A stretch of 64,000 nucleotides of DNA, from the NCBI RefSeq assembly GCF_027497255.1, contig NZ_CP114903.1:5394001-5458000 (forward strand), given 5' to 3'. The notes under the pieces are model-generated. The model was given only the letters and a program-made list of their open reading frames with translations, did no database searches and was not told the origin of the DNA. This stretch comes from Micromonospora sp. WMMD882. GTDB lineage: Bacteria; Actinomycetota; Actinomycetes; Mycobacteriales; Micromonosporaceae. Shown one piece after another: positions 16,986-25,638 of the stretch (position 1 is the stretch's first letter; each line of letters begins with the position of its first letter). A program made the position numbers and the translations under genes.

Positions 16986-17240
16986 ATGAAACTCAAGCTG
17001 GACCTGCACGACATCTTCAACAAGGGCCAGGACATCGACCGGGCGCTGCGCGGAATCATGGACGAGGCGGTGGCGAAGAAGGCCACCCTGGTCGAGATCA
17101 TCCCCGGTAAGGGCTCCGGCCAGCTCAAGAAGCGGGTGCTGCGCTTCCTCGACCAGAAGGACGTCAAACAGCTCTACCACCGGGTCGAGAAGGACTCGAA
17201 GAACTTCGGCCGCCTCTTCGTCCACTTCCGCTGGAAGTAG
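16986..17240 (+). CDS. Small Smr-like domain protein
   Basis: This 84-residue protein is essentially one Smr-type domain: LKLDLHDIF carries the DLH motif near residues 6-8, and TLVEIIPGKGSGQLKKRVLRFL corresponds to the HGKGTG-LR motif of MutS2 C-terminal/Smr nucleases, with Pro replacing His before GKG. A basic C-terminus ends FVHFRWK. Smr domains bind nucleic acid and can have nuclease activity. The altered motif makes nuclease activity uncertain. It is 128 bp after the TPR gene on the same strand. A convergent terminator lies downstream. Confidence 0.75.
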   Translation: MKLKLDLHDIFNKGQDIDRALRGIMDEAVAKKATLVEIIPGKGSGQLKKRVLRFLDQKDVKQLYHRVEKDSKNFGRLFVHFRWK

Positions 17241-17303
17241 CGGGTAGCGGCGTCAGGGTGGCCTGCTTCTGCGCCAGCGGAGATCGAATCCGCGCCGCCG
17301 CCC

Positions 17304-17332
17304 GCTGTCCCAGATTCGGGGCAGCTCGACAG
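17304..17332. repeat. Dispersed palindromic element, copy 2 (inverted)
   Basis: GGGGCAGCTCGACAG at 17318-17332 is the reverse complement of the copy 1 core, and the left arm GCTGTCCCAGAT matches the palindrome with small changes. It lies in the gap between the Smr-like gene and the convergent secreted-protein gene. Confidence 0.6.
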
Positions 17333-17431
17333 GCTCAACCCACCACACCGTCACCCCCGGGTGGGACGCTTCGAGGGCTCCCCGGAGCGGACGGTCGACA
17401 CCGGCCAGCCGAGAATCCTCGTCCGGATTCG

Positions 17432-17465
17432 GCAGAGCCCCGGGCCGACTGACCCGGGGCTCTGC
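17432..17465. terminator. Bidirectional terminator, 13-bp perfect stem
   Basis: GCAGAGCCCCGGG and its complement surround an 8-base loop between convergent genes (stop codons at 17240 and 17498). A GCGAAGC triplet repeat follows at 17466-17485. Confidence 0.75.
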
Positions 17466-17497
17466 GCGAAGCGCGAAGCGCGAACTGAGCGGACGGC

Positions 17498-18433
17498 TCA
17501 GGGCGCCTCGACGGCGCGGACGGAGAAGGTGGCGACGTTGTCGCTCGGGTCGGCCTCCGGAGCCGGGTTCATCTGCCAGGCGCGGACCTCCAGGCCGCCC
17601 GTGCCCAGGTCACCGAGGGTGATGTCGGAGGCGGCGCCGAAGACCAGGTCGAAGGTGCGTTCCTCGCCCTCCATCATCGGGCCGCCGGGCACGCAGAAGT
17701 GGCTGCACTCGGTCCACGGGTCCCAGAAGCCGGCCGGCATGCCCACCGGGCGCACTTCGAGGCTGGTGTGCGGGGCGTCGCCGGCGTAGCGCACCGTCAC
17801 CGGCAGCCGGCCCTCGAAGTAGCCTTCCGGCTGGCGGACGACGGTCAGGTCGCCGGTGACGCTGATCGCGGCGTCCGGCCGGGTGTCCCGTACGTACGGC
17901 TGGGGGTCGGCGAGCGAGCCGGTGGGCGAGCGGAACCGGGTCCGGAAGCTCTCCTGGGTGACCAGCGTGCCGCCGACCTTGACCGCGAGGGTCCCCTTGC
18001 CGGCTTTCATGGCGTACGGCTGGACGGTGGTGAGCACCTGGAAGGGCACGGTGAACTCCCGCCGCTCGCCCGGCGCGAGCATGCTGCCCGGCACGATGCA
18101 CTCGACCTGGACCCGTCCGTCCGCCAGCCAGTCGCCGGGGCTGTAGCAGTCGGCCGCCCAACTGTCGTTCCGGTAGGAGCCGGGGACCGGCTCGGTGATC
18201 ACGTAGCTGGCCCACACGGTCTCGGCGCTCTGGTTGGTCACCTCGGCCGTCAGGGCGCCCCGGTAGCCGCGTTCGGTGGGCTCCAGGACGAGCCGGTCAG
18301 CGACGCTGGCGGTGCCGGCGTCGGCCGTGGCGGGCGCGGCCTGCGCGCCCGGGGCCCCGGCGAGCGTGACCGCCAGCGCCGTCGCGGCCACTCCGGCCAC
18401 TCCGGCCACCATTCTGGACATTCTGGTACGCAT
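17498..18433 (-). CDS. Secreted protein of unknown function
   Basis: This 311-residue exported protein has a signal peptide of about 35 residues (MRTRMSRMVAGVAGVAATAL...AQAAP). The ATG at 18433 is preferred over the one at 18454 because GGGGGAG precedes it at proper distance. The mature part is beta-rich and resembles repeated DUF11/CARDB-like extracellular beta-sandwiches (GALTAEVTNQSAETVWASYV, FEGRLPVTVRYAGDAPHTSLEV, DPSDNVATFSVRA). Cys residues occur in pairs (DCYSPGDW, ECIVPGS, ECSHFCVPGG), consistent with disulfides. No catalytic motif is evident. A surface or matrix role is only inference. Confidence 0.8.
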   Translation of the reverse strand: MRTRMSRMVAGVAGVAATALAVTLAGAPGAQAAPATADAGTASVADRLVLEPTERGYRGALTAEVTNQSAETVWASYVITEPVPGSYRNDSWAADCYSPGDWLADGRVQVECIVPGSMLAPGERREFTVPFQVLTTVQPYAMKAGKGTLAVKVGGTLVTQESFRTRFRSPTGSLADPQPYVRDTRPDAAISVTGDLTVVRQPEGYFEGRLPVTVRYAGDAPHTSLEVRPVGMPAGFWDPWTECSHFCVPGGPMMEGEERTFDLVFGAASDITLGDLGTGGLEVRAWQMNPAPEADPSDNVATFSVRAVEAP

Positions 18434-18527
18434 TTGACTCCCCCGTTGGGTCAACTGCTCGACGAGCGTCCATGATGGCAGCTCGCCCCGTCTCTCGCCG
18501 CCCCATTTCCGATCATCAGGCCCGGGA

Positions 18528-20915
18528 TCAGAGGGAGTGCGTGCGGGCCACCGCCAGCATCTCGGAGGAGTGCGAGCCGACCACGCCGACGTCCGGTGGG
18601 CGGGGACGGAAGCCGGGCAGCGCGGCCAGGCCGTCGCTGGCGTCCATCACCCGCAGGTCCACCTTCTCCGTCTTCGGGGTCAGGGTCAGGGTCACCTCGA
18701 CGCCCTCCGGCGGCGGGGCGTGGAAGACGATTCCGAAGTCCCACCGCTGCTCGCCGGTGATCCGGTCGAAGAACACCGGCCGCCCGGCCACCACCGCGTT
18801 CTGCACCATCGCGGTGGTCGTGTCGACGTGCAGGGTCAGCAGCCGGGCCTGCCGCTGCGGCACGATCCGCAGCCGCAGCTCACGGCCGACGGTGGTGCGG
18901 GTGTCGGCGAGCACCCGGACCTGTGCCGCCGGCAGGTCGGCCCGGGGCGCGGGGCCGGTACGCAGCTCGGTGTCGCCGAGCCCGGGGAACTCGTCGCCGA
19001 CCTGTTCGACGCCGTCGACGTACCCGTCGGTCCAGGGTTGCGGGTCGGTCTCGTGGCTGAGCCAGCGGGCCTGGCCGGAGCCGGCGTCCAGCGCGTACAT
19101 CAGGTGGGTGGGGATCGGGTGGGCGGCGTCGAACCGGTCCACCGACAGCCCGACCCCGGCGCACACCGCCGCCGCGAGCGTCGCGACCAGCGCGGGCAGC
19201 GCGCCCCGGCGGCGGGCCCGCGCGGCGGCCATGCCGCGCGCCCCACCGGCCTGTGGGTGCAGCAGGTCCACCACGGGCAGCGCGGCCAGGCCGAGCAGCG
19301 CCGCGAAGAGCGCGGCCACCGCCCCCATGCCCATCCCCAGCGCCGGGAACAGCAGCACCACGGTGGGCAGCAGCACCAGCACGCCGACGGCCGCCGCGGC
19401 GGTCACCGCGACCACCGGGCCGGGGCCGTCGATCCGCAGGGCCAGCGCGACCAGGCCGCCCAGCGCGCCGGCCAGGGCCGGCAGGGTCGTCAGGTACGAC
19501 CCGCCGGGCGCGACCGCCGCCAGGGCCGCCCCGAACACGACCAGCCAGCCGAGGCCGCCGACGGCCAGCGCGGCCGGGCCGACCAGGCGGCGGGTCGACG
19601 CGTACCAGCCGAACAGGACGGCCGCGGCCAGCGCCAGCACGGCCAGCCGGTACCAGCCCGGCCGGTACGGGTCGAGCAGCTCGGCGTGCCCGGGGCGGAG
19701 CGCGCGCACCCCCGCCCAGAGCAGCCACGCGGTCAGCGGGGCGACGACCACCGGCACCACGGCCAGCGCGAAGCCGGCGGCCAGCCGGGGCAGGCTGGTC
19801 CGGCCGCGCCGCCGGGCCGCCCAGCCGAGCGCGCCGACGGCGAGCAGGGCGGCCAGCACCAGCGGCCAGGTCGCCCAGCCCGGGTAGCGGACCAGTCCGC
19901 CCGGCACCGGGAAGTACGTGGCGTCGTGCGCCGCGTACAGGTCGCCCAGGTCGGTCCGGCCGAACTCGCGGGCCAGGGCCAACGCGTTGTCCCCGTGGTG
20001 CTGGAGGCTGCGCCGGTCCATCGACTCCGGGGTGTCCAACGGGGTGTGGTAGATCGCCCCGCCGTCCAGGTACGCGGAGTTCAGCCCGACGAACCCCTCG
20101 GCCAGGAACGCGGTGAAGTCGGTGTCGTTCGGCAGCAGCCGGTACACCTCCACGGCGAACGAGGTGCCCACCGGGTGCGGGGCGGCCCGGCCGAACGCGT
20201 CCACCAGGGCGGCGTTGCGCCGGGACGTCTCGAACATGATCACCGGGCCGGTCGAGCCGCGTGCCTCCAGGTTCAGCACCACCCCGCCGTCGGCGGCCAG
20301 CGGATGCCCGGCGGCGAAGGCGGCGGCCCCGCACAGGCACGCCTCCTCGGCGTCGGTCAGCACGAACACGACGTCGTTGCGGGGGCGCGGGCCGCTGGTC
20401 AGCGCGCGGGCCACCTCCAGGATGGCCGAGGTGCCGGCCGCGTCGTCGTTGCCGCCCGGCCCGGACTGCACCGAGTCGTAGTGCGCCACCAGGAACACCC
20501 GTCCGGTCGGATCCGTGCCGGGCAGCCGGGCCACCACGTTGCGGACCCGGGCCAGCGTCGTGCCGCCGGCCGCCCCGCTGAGCTGCCCGGCCTCCGGGGC
20601 GACAGTGTCCTGCACTGAGGTTTCCAGGCCGAGGCCGCGCAGGGTGGTCTCCAGGTGGGCGCGGACCCGGTCGTTGGCCGGGCTGCCGGCCGGGTGGGTC
20701 TCGGCGGCCACCACCCGCACGTGCTCGTACGCCCGGGTGGCGCTGAAGCCGGCGGCGGGCGCGTCGGCCGGGGCCACCGCCGGCGTACGCAGGTCGAACA
20801 GGACGCCGGCGGCGACGGCGGCGAGCGCGGCGAGCGCGACCACGGCGGCGACCGGTCGGCGGCGGGGCCGGGCGAACGCCCGGTCGGCGGCCGACCTCGG
20901 AGGTGGTGCGTCCAC
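18528..20915 (-). CDS. M28-family zinc metallopeptidase with C-terminal membrane domain
   Basis: This 795-residue protein starts with one membrane helix (about residues 21-40), then an M28 aminopeptidase domain facing outside: VFLVAHYDSVQSGPGGNDDAAG holds His145, Asp147 and the bridging Asp157, TDAEEACLCG holds catalytic Glu190/Glu191, and IYHTPLDTPESMD gives the last His. Residues about 345-620 contain some eight hydrophobic helices, and a beta-rich soluble tail follows. This architecture matches ER metallopeptidase 1/Fxna-like bacterial relatives. Substrates are unknown. A GGAAGGG-type inverted repeat and the divergent signalling operon lie upstream. Confidence 0.88.
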   Translation of the reverse strand: MDAPPPRSAADRAFARPRRRPVAAVVALAALAAVAAGVLFDLRTPAVAPADAPAAGFSATRAYEHVRVVAAETHPAGSPANDRVRAHLETTLRGLGLETSVQDTVAPEAGQLSGAAGGTTLARVRNVVARLPGTDPTGRVFLVAHYDSVQSGPGGNDDAAGTSAILEVARALTSGPRPRNDVVFVLTDAEEACLCGAAAFAAGHPLAADGGVVLNLEARGSTGPVIMFETSRRNAALVDAFGRAAPHPVGTSFAVEVYRLLPNDTDFTAFLAEGFVGLNSAYLDGGAIYHTPLDTPESMDRRSLQHHGDNALALAREFGRTDLGDLYAAHDATYFPVPGGLVRYPGWATWPLVLAALLAVGALGWAARRRGRTSLPRLAAGFALAVVPVVVAPLTAWLLWAGVRALRPGHAELLDPYRPGWYRLAVLALAAAVLFGWYASTRRLVGPAALAVGGLGWLVVFGAALAAVAPGGSYLTTLPALAGALGGLVALALRIDGPGPVVAVTAAAAVGVLVLLPTVVLLFPALGMGMGAVAALFAALLGLAALPVVDLLHPQAGGARGMAAARARRRGALPALVATLAAAVCAGVGLSVDRFDAAHPIPTHLMYALDAGSGQARWLSHETDPQPWTDGYVDGVEQVGDEFPGLGDTELRTGPAPRADLPAAQVRVLADTRTTVGRELRLRIVPQRQARLLTLHVDTTTAMVQNAVVAGRPVFFDRITGEQRWDFGIVFHAPPPEGVEVTLTLTPKTEKVDLRVMDASDGLAALPGFRPRPPDVGVVGSHSSEMLAVARTHSL

Positions 20916-20952
20916 GGCGTTCTCCTCGGCAGGGGGGTGAGGTGAGATGTTA

Positions 20953-20997
20953 GGAAGGGTCCCTCCGCCGCGCCAGGTGGCGGGAAGGATCCCTTCC
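20953..20997. repeat. Imperfect inverted repeat, GGAAGGG family
   Basis: GGAAGGGTCCCTCCGCC pairs imperfectly with GGCGGGAAGGATCCCTTCC. It lies between the start of the M28 gene and the divergent signalling operon. The sequence resembles the 8474-8511 terminator and a fragment at 48613-48626. Confidence 0.55.
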
Positions 20998-21085
20998 GCT
21001 GCCTGTCCGGAATGTCAAGCGATGCGCAGTGACGGACCCCATTCCCGTCCGTGCCGTGGCCGTCGTGTTGTGTGCGACCGTTGTC

Positions 21086-21091
21086 TAATAC
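21086..21091 (+). promoter_or_regulatory. Candidate -10 box of the signalling operon
   Basis: TAATAC lies 38 bases before the putative ATC codon at 21124 and 68 before the GTG at 21154. No good -35 match is present. If real, transcription begins near 21098, which excludes the upstream start codons in the long frame. Confidence 0.35.
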
Positions 21092-21153
21092 AGGATCAGC
21101 AGGGCACTCGGAAGGAGCCCGACATCAGTAGTGATCTTCCGCGCCTCGCGGCG

Positions 21154-22404
21154 GTGACCCGGCCCGTGCCGGGAGCCGGGTCGACCGGTTCCACCGTCGC
21201 GCCGCTGGCGTACCCGCACGGCGGTCTCGGGCGGCACCCGACCCTGCCCCCGGGGGAACGGCTGCGGGTCCTGCTGGTCGAGGACGACGAGGGCGACGCG
21301 TTCCTCGTCGGCGAGCTGCTCGCCGAGACGAACTCGATGATCGACCTGCTGGTCGCGACAAGCCTCAGCGAGGCGCGGCAGCGGGTGGCCGGCGTCGACT
21401 GCGTACTGCTGGATCTCGGTCTGCCCGACGCGCAGGGCCTGGACGGTCTGCGGCAGGTGCTCGACATGGCCAGCGGGGCCGCGGTCTGCGTGCTCACCGG
21501 CCGCTCCGACGAGCACCTGGGCATCGTCGCGGTCGCCGAGGGCGCCCAGGACTACCTGGTCAAGGGGCAGGTCGACGGCATCCTGCTGACCCGGGCCCTG
21601 CGCTACGCGGTGGAACGGAAACGGGCCGACGAGAACGCCCGCCGGCTGCGCGAGGTGGAGCTGCGCCAGGCCGAGTCGGCCCGCCTCGAACGCGGTCTGC
21701 TGCCGCAGCCGCTGATGGAGACCGACGAGGTCGCCGTGCACACGTTCTACCGGCCGGGCCGGCACGCCGCGCTGATCGGCGGGGACTTCTACGACGTGGT
21801 GCAGACCCGGCCCGACCGGGTCGACCTGATCGTCGGGGACGTCTGCGGGCACGGGGTGGACGAGGCGGCGCTCGGCGTGGAGCTGCGGGTGGCCTGGCGG
21901 GCGCTGATCCTCGCCGGGGTGCCCGACGACGAGGTGTTGCCCGCCCTGGAGCAGGTGCTGATGAGCGAACGCCGGCTCCAGGAGATCTTCGCGACGGTGG
22001 CCACCACCCGGCTCGACCTGGCCGCCAACCGGGCCACCGTACGTCTGGCGGGTCATCCGCCACCGCTGCTGATCGCCGGGGGTAAGGTCGCGCCGGTGCC
22101 CGCGCCCGGTGGGCTGCTCCTCGGCGTACGACCCCGTCGGCCCATCGCCTACGACCTGGAGTTCTCCACCGATGACTGGTCCCTGCTGATGTACACCGAC
22201 GGGCTGATCGAGGGGCGCGTCGGGGGCAGCGAGGAGCGACTCGACGTGCCGGGGCTCAGCGAGCTGGTCGCCGAGCCGGCCGCGCGGGCGGTGCCGCTGG
22301 CCGAGCTGCCCGCCTGGCTGGTCGGCCGGGCCGAGCAGATCAACGGCGGCCCGCTCGCCGACGACGTGGCGATGCTCCTGGTCACCCGGGGCGGTGGCCG
22401 GTGA
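21154..22404 (+). CDS. Receiver - SpoIIE/PP2C phosphatase response regulator (RsbU-like)
   Basis: This protein of about 416 residues joins a receiver domain (RVLLVEDDEGDAFLVGELL; phosphoacceptor Asp87 in VLLDLGLP; signalling Lys in DYLVKGQ) to a coiled linker and a SpoIIE/PP2C-type phosphatase domain: HAALIGGDFYDVVQ, LIVGDVCGHGVDEAALGVEL, VRLAGHPPPLL, LLMYTDGLIEGR and LADDVAMLLV. Such proteins dephosphorylate anti-anti-sigma factors when activated. The start is ambiguous. GTG 21154 is the first usual codon downstream of the likely promoter but lacks a ribosome binding site, while AAGGAG at 21112-21117 is ideally placed for the in-frame ATC at 21124. The gene overlaps the histidine kinase by four bases, which is its likely partner. 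Confidence 0.9.
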   Translation: MTRPVPGAGSTGSTVAPLAYPHGGLGRHPTLPPGERLRVLLVEDDEGDAFLVGELLAETNSMIDLLVATSLSEARQRVAGVDCVLLDLGLPDAQGLDGLRQVLDMASGAAVCVLTGRSDEHLGIVAVAEGAQDYLVKGQVDGILLTRALRYAVERKRADENARRLREVELRQAESARLERGLLPQPLMETDEVAVHTFYRPGRHAALIGGDFYDVVQTRPDRVDLIVGDVCGHGVDEAALGVELRVAWRALILAGVPDDEVLPALEQVLMSERRLQEIFATVATTRLDLAANRATVRLAGHPPPLLIAGGKVAPVPAPGGLLLGVRPRRPIAYDLEFSTDDWSLLMYTDGLIEGRVGGSEERLDVPGLSELVAEPAARAVPLAELPAWLVGRAEQINGGPLADDVAMLLVTRGGGR

Positions 22405-24215
22405 CGCCCACCGCGCGGGGTTGGACGTTGCGGCAGCGGGTGGTGGGCCTGCTGGCCGTGGTCGGGTTGCTGCTGGTGGCGCTGGCCGCCGCCGAGGCGG
22501 TCGTGGCGACGCAGAACCGTTCCCACACCAACGCCCTGCTGTCCAAGGCCGGCCCGTTGCGGGTGCAGAGCCAGGAGCTGCTCAACGCGCTGCTCGACCA
22601 GGAGACCGCCGTCCGGGGGTACGCGGTCAGCGCCGACCGGGCCGACCTGGCCCCGTACGACGGCGGGGTGCGGCAGGAGCAGGAGCGGCTGGCGTCGATG
22701 CGTCGACTCGCCGCCGGCTACGTGGGGATCGACGACGACCTGGACCGGGTCCAGGCACAGGCGGAGCAGTGGCGACGGTCGGTCGCGGCGCCGGTGATCG
22801 CCGCTGTCGAACAGAACGGCACGGCCGCCGGTCAGGCGCTGATCACCGACCAGACCCGGGCCCAGTTCGACCAGATCCGGGCCACCATGGCGCAGGTCGA
22901 GGCCGAGATCCTCACCGTCCGGCAGGCCACCGTGCGGCACGTGGAACGGACCGGCGACCTGCTGGTCATCCTGCTGATCGTGGCGGCGGCGGTGGTGACG
23001 GTCGCCGGTCTGCTGCTGCTGGTCTCGCTGGAGCGGATGGTGATCCGGCCGGTGACCGGCCTGGCCGGTCAGGTCCGCCAGGTCGCCGGGGGCGACTACC
23101 AGCACGGCATCGAGGGTTCCGGGCCGCCGGAGTTCCGCCAGCTCGCCGACGACGTGGACGCGATGCGCCGCAAGATCGCGAAGGACCTGGACGAGGTACG
23201 GCAGGCCCGCGAACGCATCGAGTGGGTCAACAGTCAGCTCCAGAAGCAGGCCGAGGAGCTGGTCCGCTCCAACCGTGACCTGGAGCAGTTCGCCTACGTG
23301 GCCTCACACGACCTCCAGGAGCCGCTGCGCAAGGTGGCGAGCTTCTGTCAGCTCCTGCAACGGCGTTACGCCGGGCAGCTCGACGAGCGCGCCGACCAGT
23401 ACATCGCCTTCGCGGTGGACGGCGCGCAGCGGATGCAGCGCCTGATCAACGACCTGCTGGCGTTCTCCCGGATCGGCCGGCTCACCACCGGCTTCACCGA
23501 GGTGGACCTGGGCCGGGTGATGGGCGAGGTGGCCGGCCAGACCGAGGCCGCCCGGCAGTACGCCGACGCCGAGCTGACCTGGTCGTCGCTGCCGACCATC
23601 CGGGGCGAGGAGCCCCTGCTGACCAACCTGCTGGTCAACCTGGTCAGCAACTCGGTGAAGTTCCGTCGCCCGGACGTGCCGCCGAAGGTGCACGTCTCCG
23701 CCCGGCTGGTCGACGGCGAGTGGGAGATCACCTGCCAGGACAACGGCATCGGCATCGAGCCCGAGTTCGCCGACAAGATCTTCGTCATCTTCCAGCGGCT
23801 GCACTCCAAGGACGCCTACCCGGGCACCGGCATCGGCCTGGCGATCGTCAAGAAGATCGTCGAGTACCACGGCGGGCGGGTCTGGGTGGACACCGACCTG
23901 CCGGAGGGCACCGCGATCCGGTTCACCCTGCCGGCCCTCCCGGCGGACGTCGAGGCCGCCCGCGCCGACGCCGACGGGGCGGACGCCGCCCGCGCCGGGG
24001 AGGCCGGCGCTGAGGCCGACCAGTCGGCGCCGCCGGTCGAGGCGGAAGGCGGCGGGACCGCCGCCGACCGGCGGGAGAACGGGACGGTGGCCGCGGGCGC
24101 CGACGACAACGACAAAACCGGACCGGACGCGTCGACCGTCCCGGACGCTGACGGTCAGCGCCCGGGCCCGCCGGAGCCCCGACGACCGGGTGGCACGAAG
24201 GAGACAGTTACATGA
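22401..24215 (+). CDS. CHASE3-HAMP sensor histidine kinase
   Basis: This 604-residue membrane kinase starts at the GTG overlapping the previous stop (GTGA). A first helix (about 14-34), an extracytoplasmic CHASE3 domain (about 38-180; [18 protein letters not shown] is diagnostic), a second helix (about 190-212) and HAMP ([18 protein letters not shown]) come first. The HisKA box is [19 protein letters not shown] with His303, the phytochrome-like/BaeS form. HATPase_c motifs are [25 protein letters not shown] and [21 protein letters not shown] long Ala/Asp/Glu-rich disordered tail follows. It probably phosphorylates the flanking receivers; the stimulus is unknown. Confidence 0.93.
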   Translation: MTPTARGWTLRQRVVGLLAVVGLLLVALAAAEAVVATQNRSHTNALLSKAGPLRVQSQELLNALLDQETAVRGYAVSADRADLAPYDGGVRQEQERLASMRRLAAGYVGIDDDLDRVQAQAEQWRRSVAAPVIAAVEQNGTAAGQALITDQTRAQFDQIRATMAQVEAEILTVRQATVRHVERTGDLLVILLIVAAAVVTVAGLLLLVSLERMVIRPVTGLAGQVRQVAGGDYQHGIEGSGPPEFRQLADDVDAMRRKIAKDLDEVRQARERIEWVNSQLQKQAEELVRSNRDLEQFAYVASHDLQEPLRKVASFCQLLQRRYAGQLDERADQYIAFAVDGAQRMQRLINDLLAFSRIGRLTTGFTEVDLGRVMGEVAGQTEAARQYADAELTWSSLPTIRGEEPLLTNLLVNLVSNSVKFRRPDVPPKVHVSARLVDGEWEITCQDNGIGIEPEFADKIFVIFQRLHSKDAYPGTGIGLAIVKKIVEYHGGRVWVDTDLPEGTAIRFTLPALPADVEAARADADGADAARAGEAGAEADQSAPPVEAEGGGTAADRRENGTVAAGADDNDKTGPDASTVPDADGQRPGPPEPRRPGGTKETVT

Positions 24216-24664
24216 CCGCTCCGGCGGACGGCAAGAGCCCGATCGAGGTCCTCCTGGTCGAGGACGATCCGGGTGACGTGTTGATGACCCAGGAGGCGTT
24301 CGAGGAGCACAAGCTCCGCAACCGGCTGACCGTGGTCAGCGACGGGACCGAGGCGCTCGCCTACCTGCGGCACGAGGGCCAGTACGCCGACTCGGTGACC
24401 CCGGACCTGATCCTGCTCGACCTCAACCTGCCCCGACGGGACGGCCGGGAGGTGCTGGAGGAGATCAAGAAGGACGAGCGGCTCTGCCGGATCCCGGTGG
24501 TCGTGCTCACCACGTCCCAGGCCGACGAGGACATCCTCCGCAGCTACCAGTTGCACGCCAACGCGTACGTGACGAAACCTGTCGACTTCGAGCGGTTCAT
24601 CTCGGTGGTCCGGCAGATCGACGAGTTCTTCGTCAGCGTGGTCAAGTTGCCGCCGCGTGGCTGA
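24212..24664 (+). CDS. Single-domain response regulator (Rcp1/CheY-like)
   Basis: This 150-residue protein is one receiver domain: [20 protein letters not shown], phosphoacceptor Asp70 in [26 protein letters not shown] and [12 protein letters not shown] with Lys. This subtype usually pairs with kinases bearing the [14 protein letters not shown] box, as upstream. It has no output domain and may act as a phosphate sink or a protein-interaction signal. ATGA overlap with the kinase stop supports coupling. Confidence 0.92.
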   Translation: MTAPADGKSPIEVLLVEDDPGDVLMTQEAFEEHKLRNRLTVVSDGTEALAYLRHEGQYADSVTPDLILLDLNLPRRDGREVLEEIKKDERLCRIPVVVLTTSQADEDILRSYQLHANAYVTKPVDFERFISVVRQIDEFFVSVVKLPPRG

Positions 24665-25481
24665 CGACACCCTCTCCGACGAGGTCGGCGCCCTGCTCCG
24701 CAGCGTCGCCGACGAGATCGTCGTGCCGATGTTCTGTCGGCTGGAGGAGCACGAGGTCACCGAGAAGGCCCCGGGCGAGGTGGTCACCGTCGCCGACCAG
24801 CGCGCCGAGGAGATGATCACCGAGGGGCTGCTGCGGCTGCGTCCCGGCTCGGTGGTGGTCGGCGAGGAGGCGGTCGCCGCCGACCCCGACCTGCTCGACC
24901 ACGTACGGGCCGGCGACGGGGACGTCTGGGTGGTCGACCCGATCGACGGCACCGCCAACTTCGCCGCCGGGCAGCGGCCGTTCGCCCTGATGGTGGCCCT
25001 GCTGACCGACGGCCGGCAGGCCGGGGGCTGGATCCTCGACCCGCTGGCCGGCGACCTCGCGGTGGCCCGGGCCGGCGTCGGCGCCTGCCTGGGCGGTCGG
25101 CCGGTCGGGTTGGCCGACGTCGTCCGGCCCCTGGCTGACCTGCGCGGCGCGGCGATGAGCCACTACCTGCCGCCGGACGCCCGGGACCGGGTGACCGACG
25201 GGGGCCGGCGGATCGGCGAGCTGCTTCCCGGGCAGCACTGCGCCGGCCGGGAGTACCTCGACGTGCTCTCCGGCGCGCAGCAGTTCGTCCTGTTCTGGCG
25301 CACCCTGCCCTGGGACCACCTCCCGGGGGCGTTGCTGGTCCGGGAGGCCGGCGGGGTGGCGCGCCGGTTCGACGGCGGCGAGTACGACCCGGCGGACGAC
25401 GAGCGGGGCCTGCTGGTCGCCGCCAACGAGCGGATCTGGACGCAGGTGCACGCCGCGTTGCTCGACGGTCACGCCGGGTAG
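24657..25481 (+). CDS. Inositol monophosphatase-family phosphatase
   Basis: This 274-residue enzyme starts at GTG 24657 and overlaps the receiver gene by eight bases. FIG-superfamily metal motifs are present: [33 protein letters not shown] with Asp94 and Asp97, and [17 protein letters not shown]. It should remove a phosphate from inositol phosphate, histidinol phosphate or a similar ester with magnesium. Family members are often confused functionally, so no symbol is given. Its place as last gene of a signalling operon is unusual and may be only transcriptional convenience. Confidence 0.87.
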   Translation: MADDTLSDEVGALLRSVADEIVVPMFCRLEEHEVTEKAPGEVVTVADQRAEEMITEGLLRLRPGSVVVGEEAVAADPDLLDHVRAGDGDVWVVDPIDGTANFAAGQRPFALMVALLTDGRQAGGWILDPLAGDLAVARAGVGACLGGRPVGLADVVRPLADLRGAAMSHYLPPDARDRVTDGGRRIGELLPGQHCAGREYLDVLSGAQQFVLFWRTLPWDHLPGALLVREAGGVARRFDGGEYDPADDERGLLVAANERIWTQVHAALLDGHAG

Positions 25482-25638
25482 AGCTTTTCCGACCCGGGCG
25501 CTCGGCGGCTCCGTCCCGGCCCCGCGGTCCGGTATTGTGACCGGCGGTCCACGCCGGAGCGTGTCGTCGCCCCGTGCGGACGGGCCACGGCTGTCGTCGA
25601 TCCGCGAGGACCGCGGCTGACGAGAGGAATCGGCTTTC

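Noticed and set aside
16895..17110. A gene starting at ATG 16895 after TACCAT
   Set aside because: The frame overlaps the Smr-like gene in another frame and has no protein-like character; the Smr-like frame carries conserved motifs.
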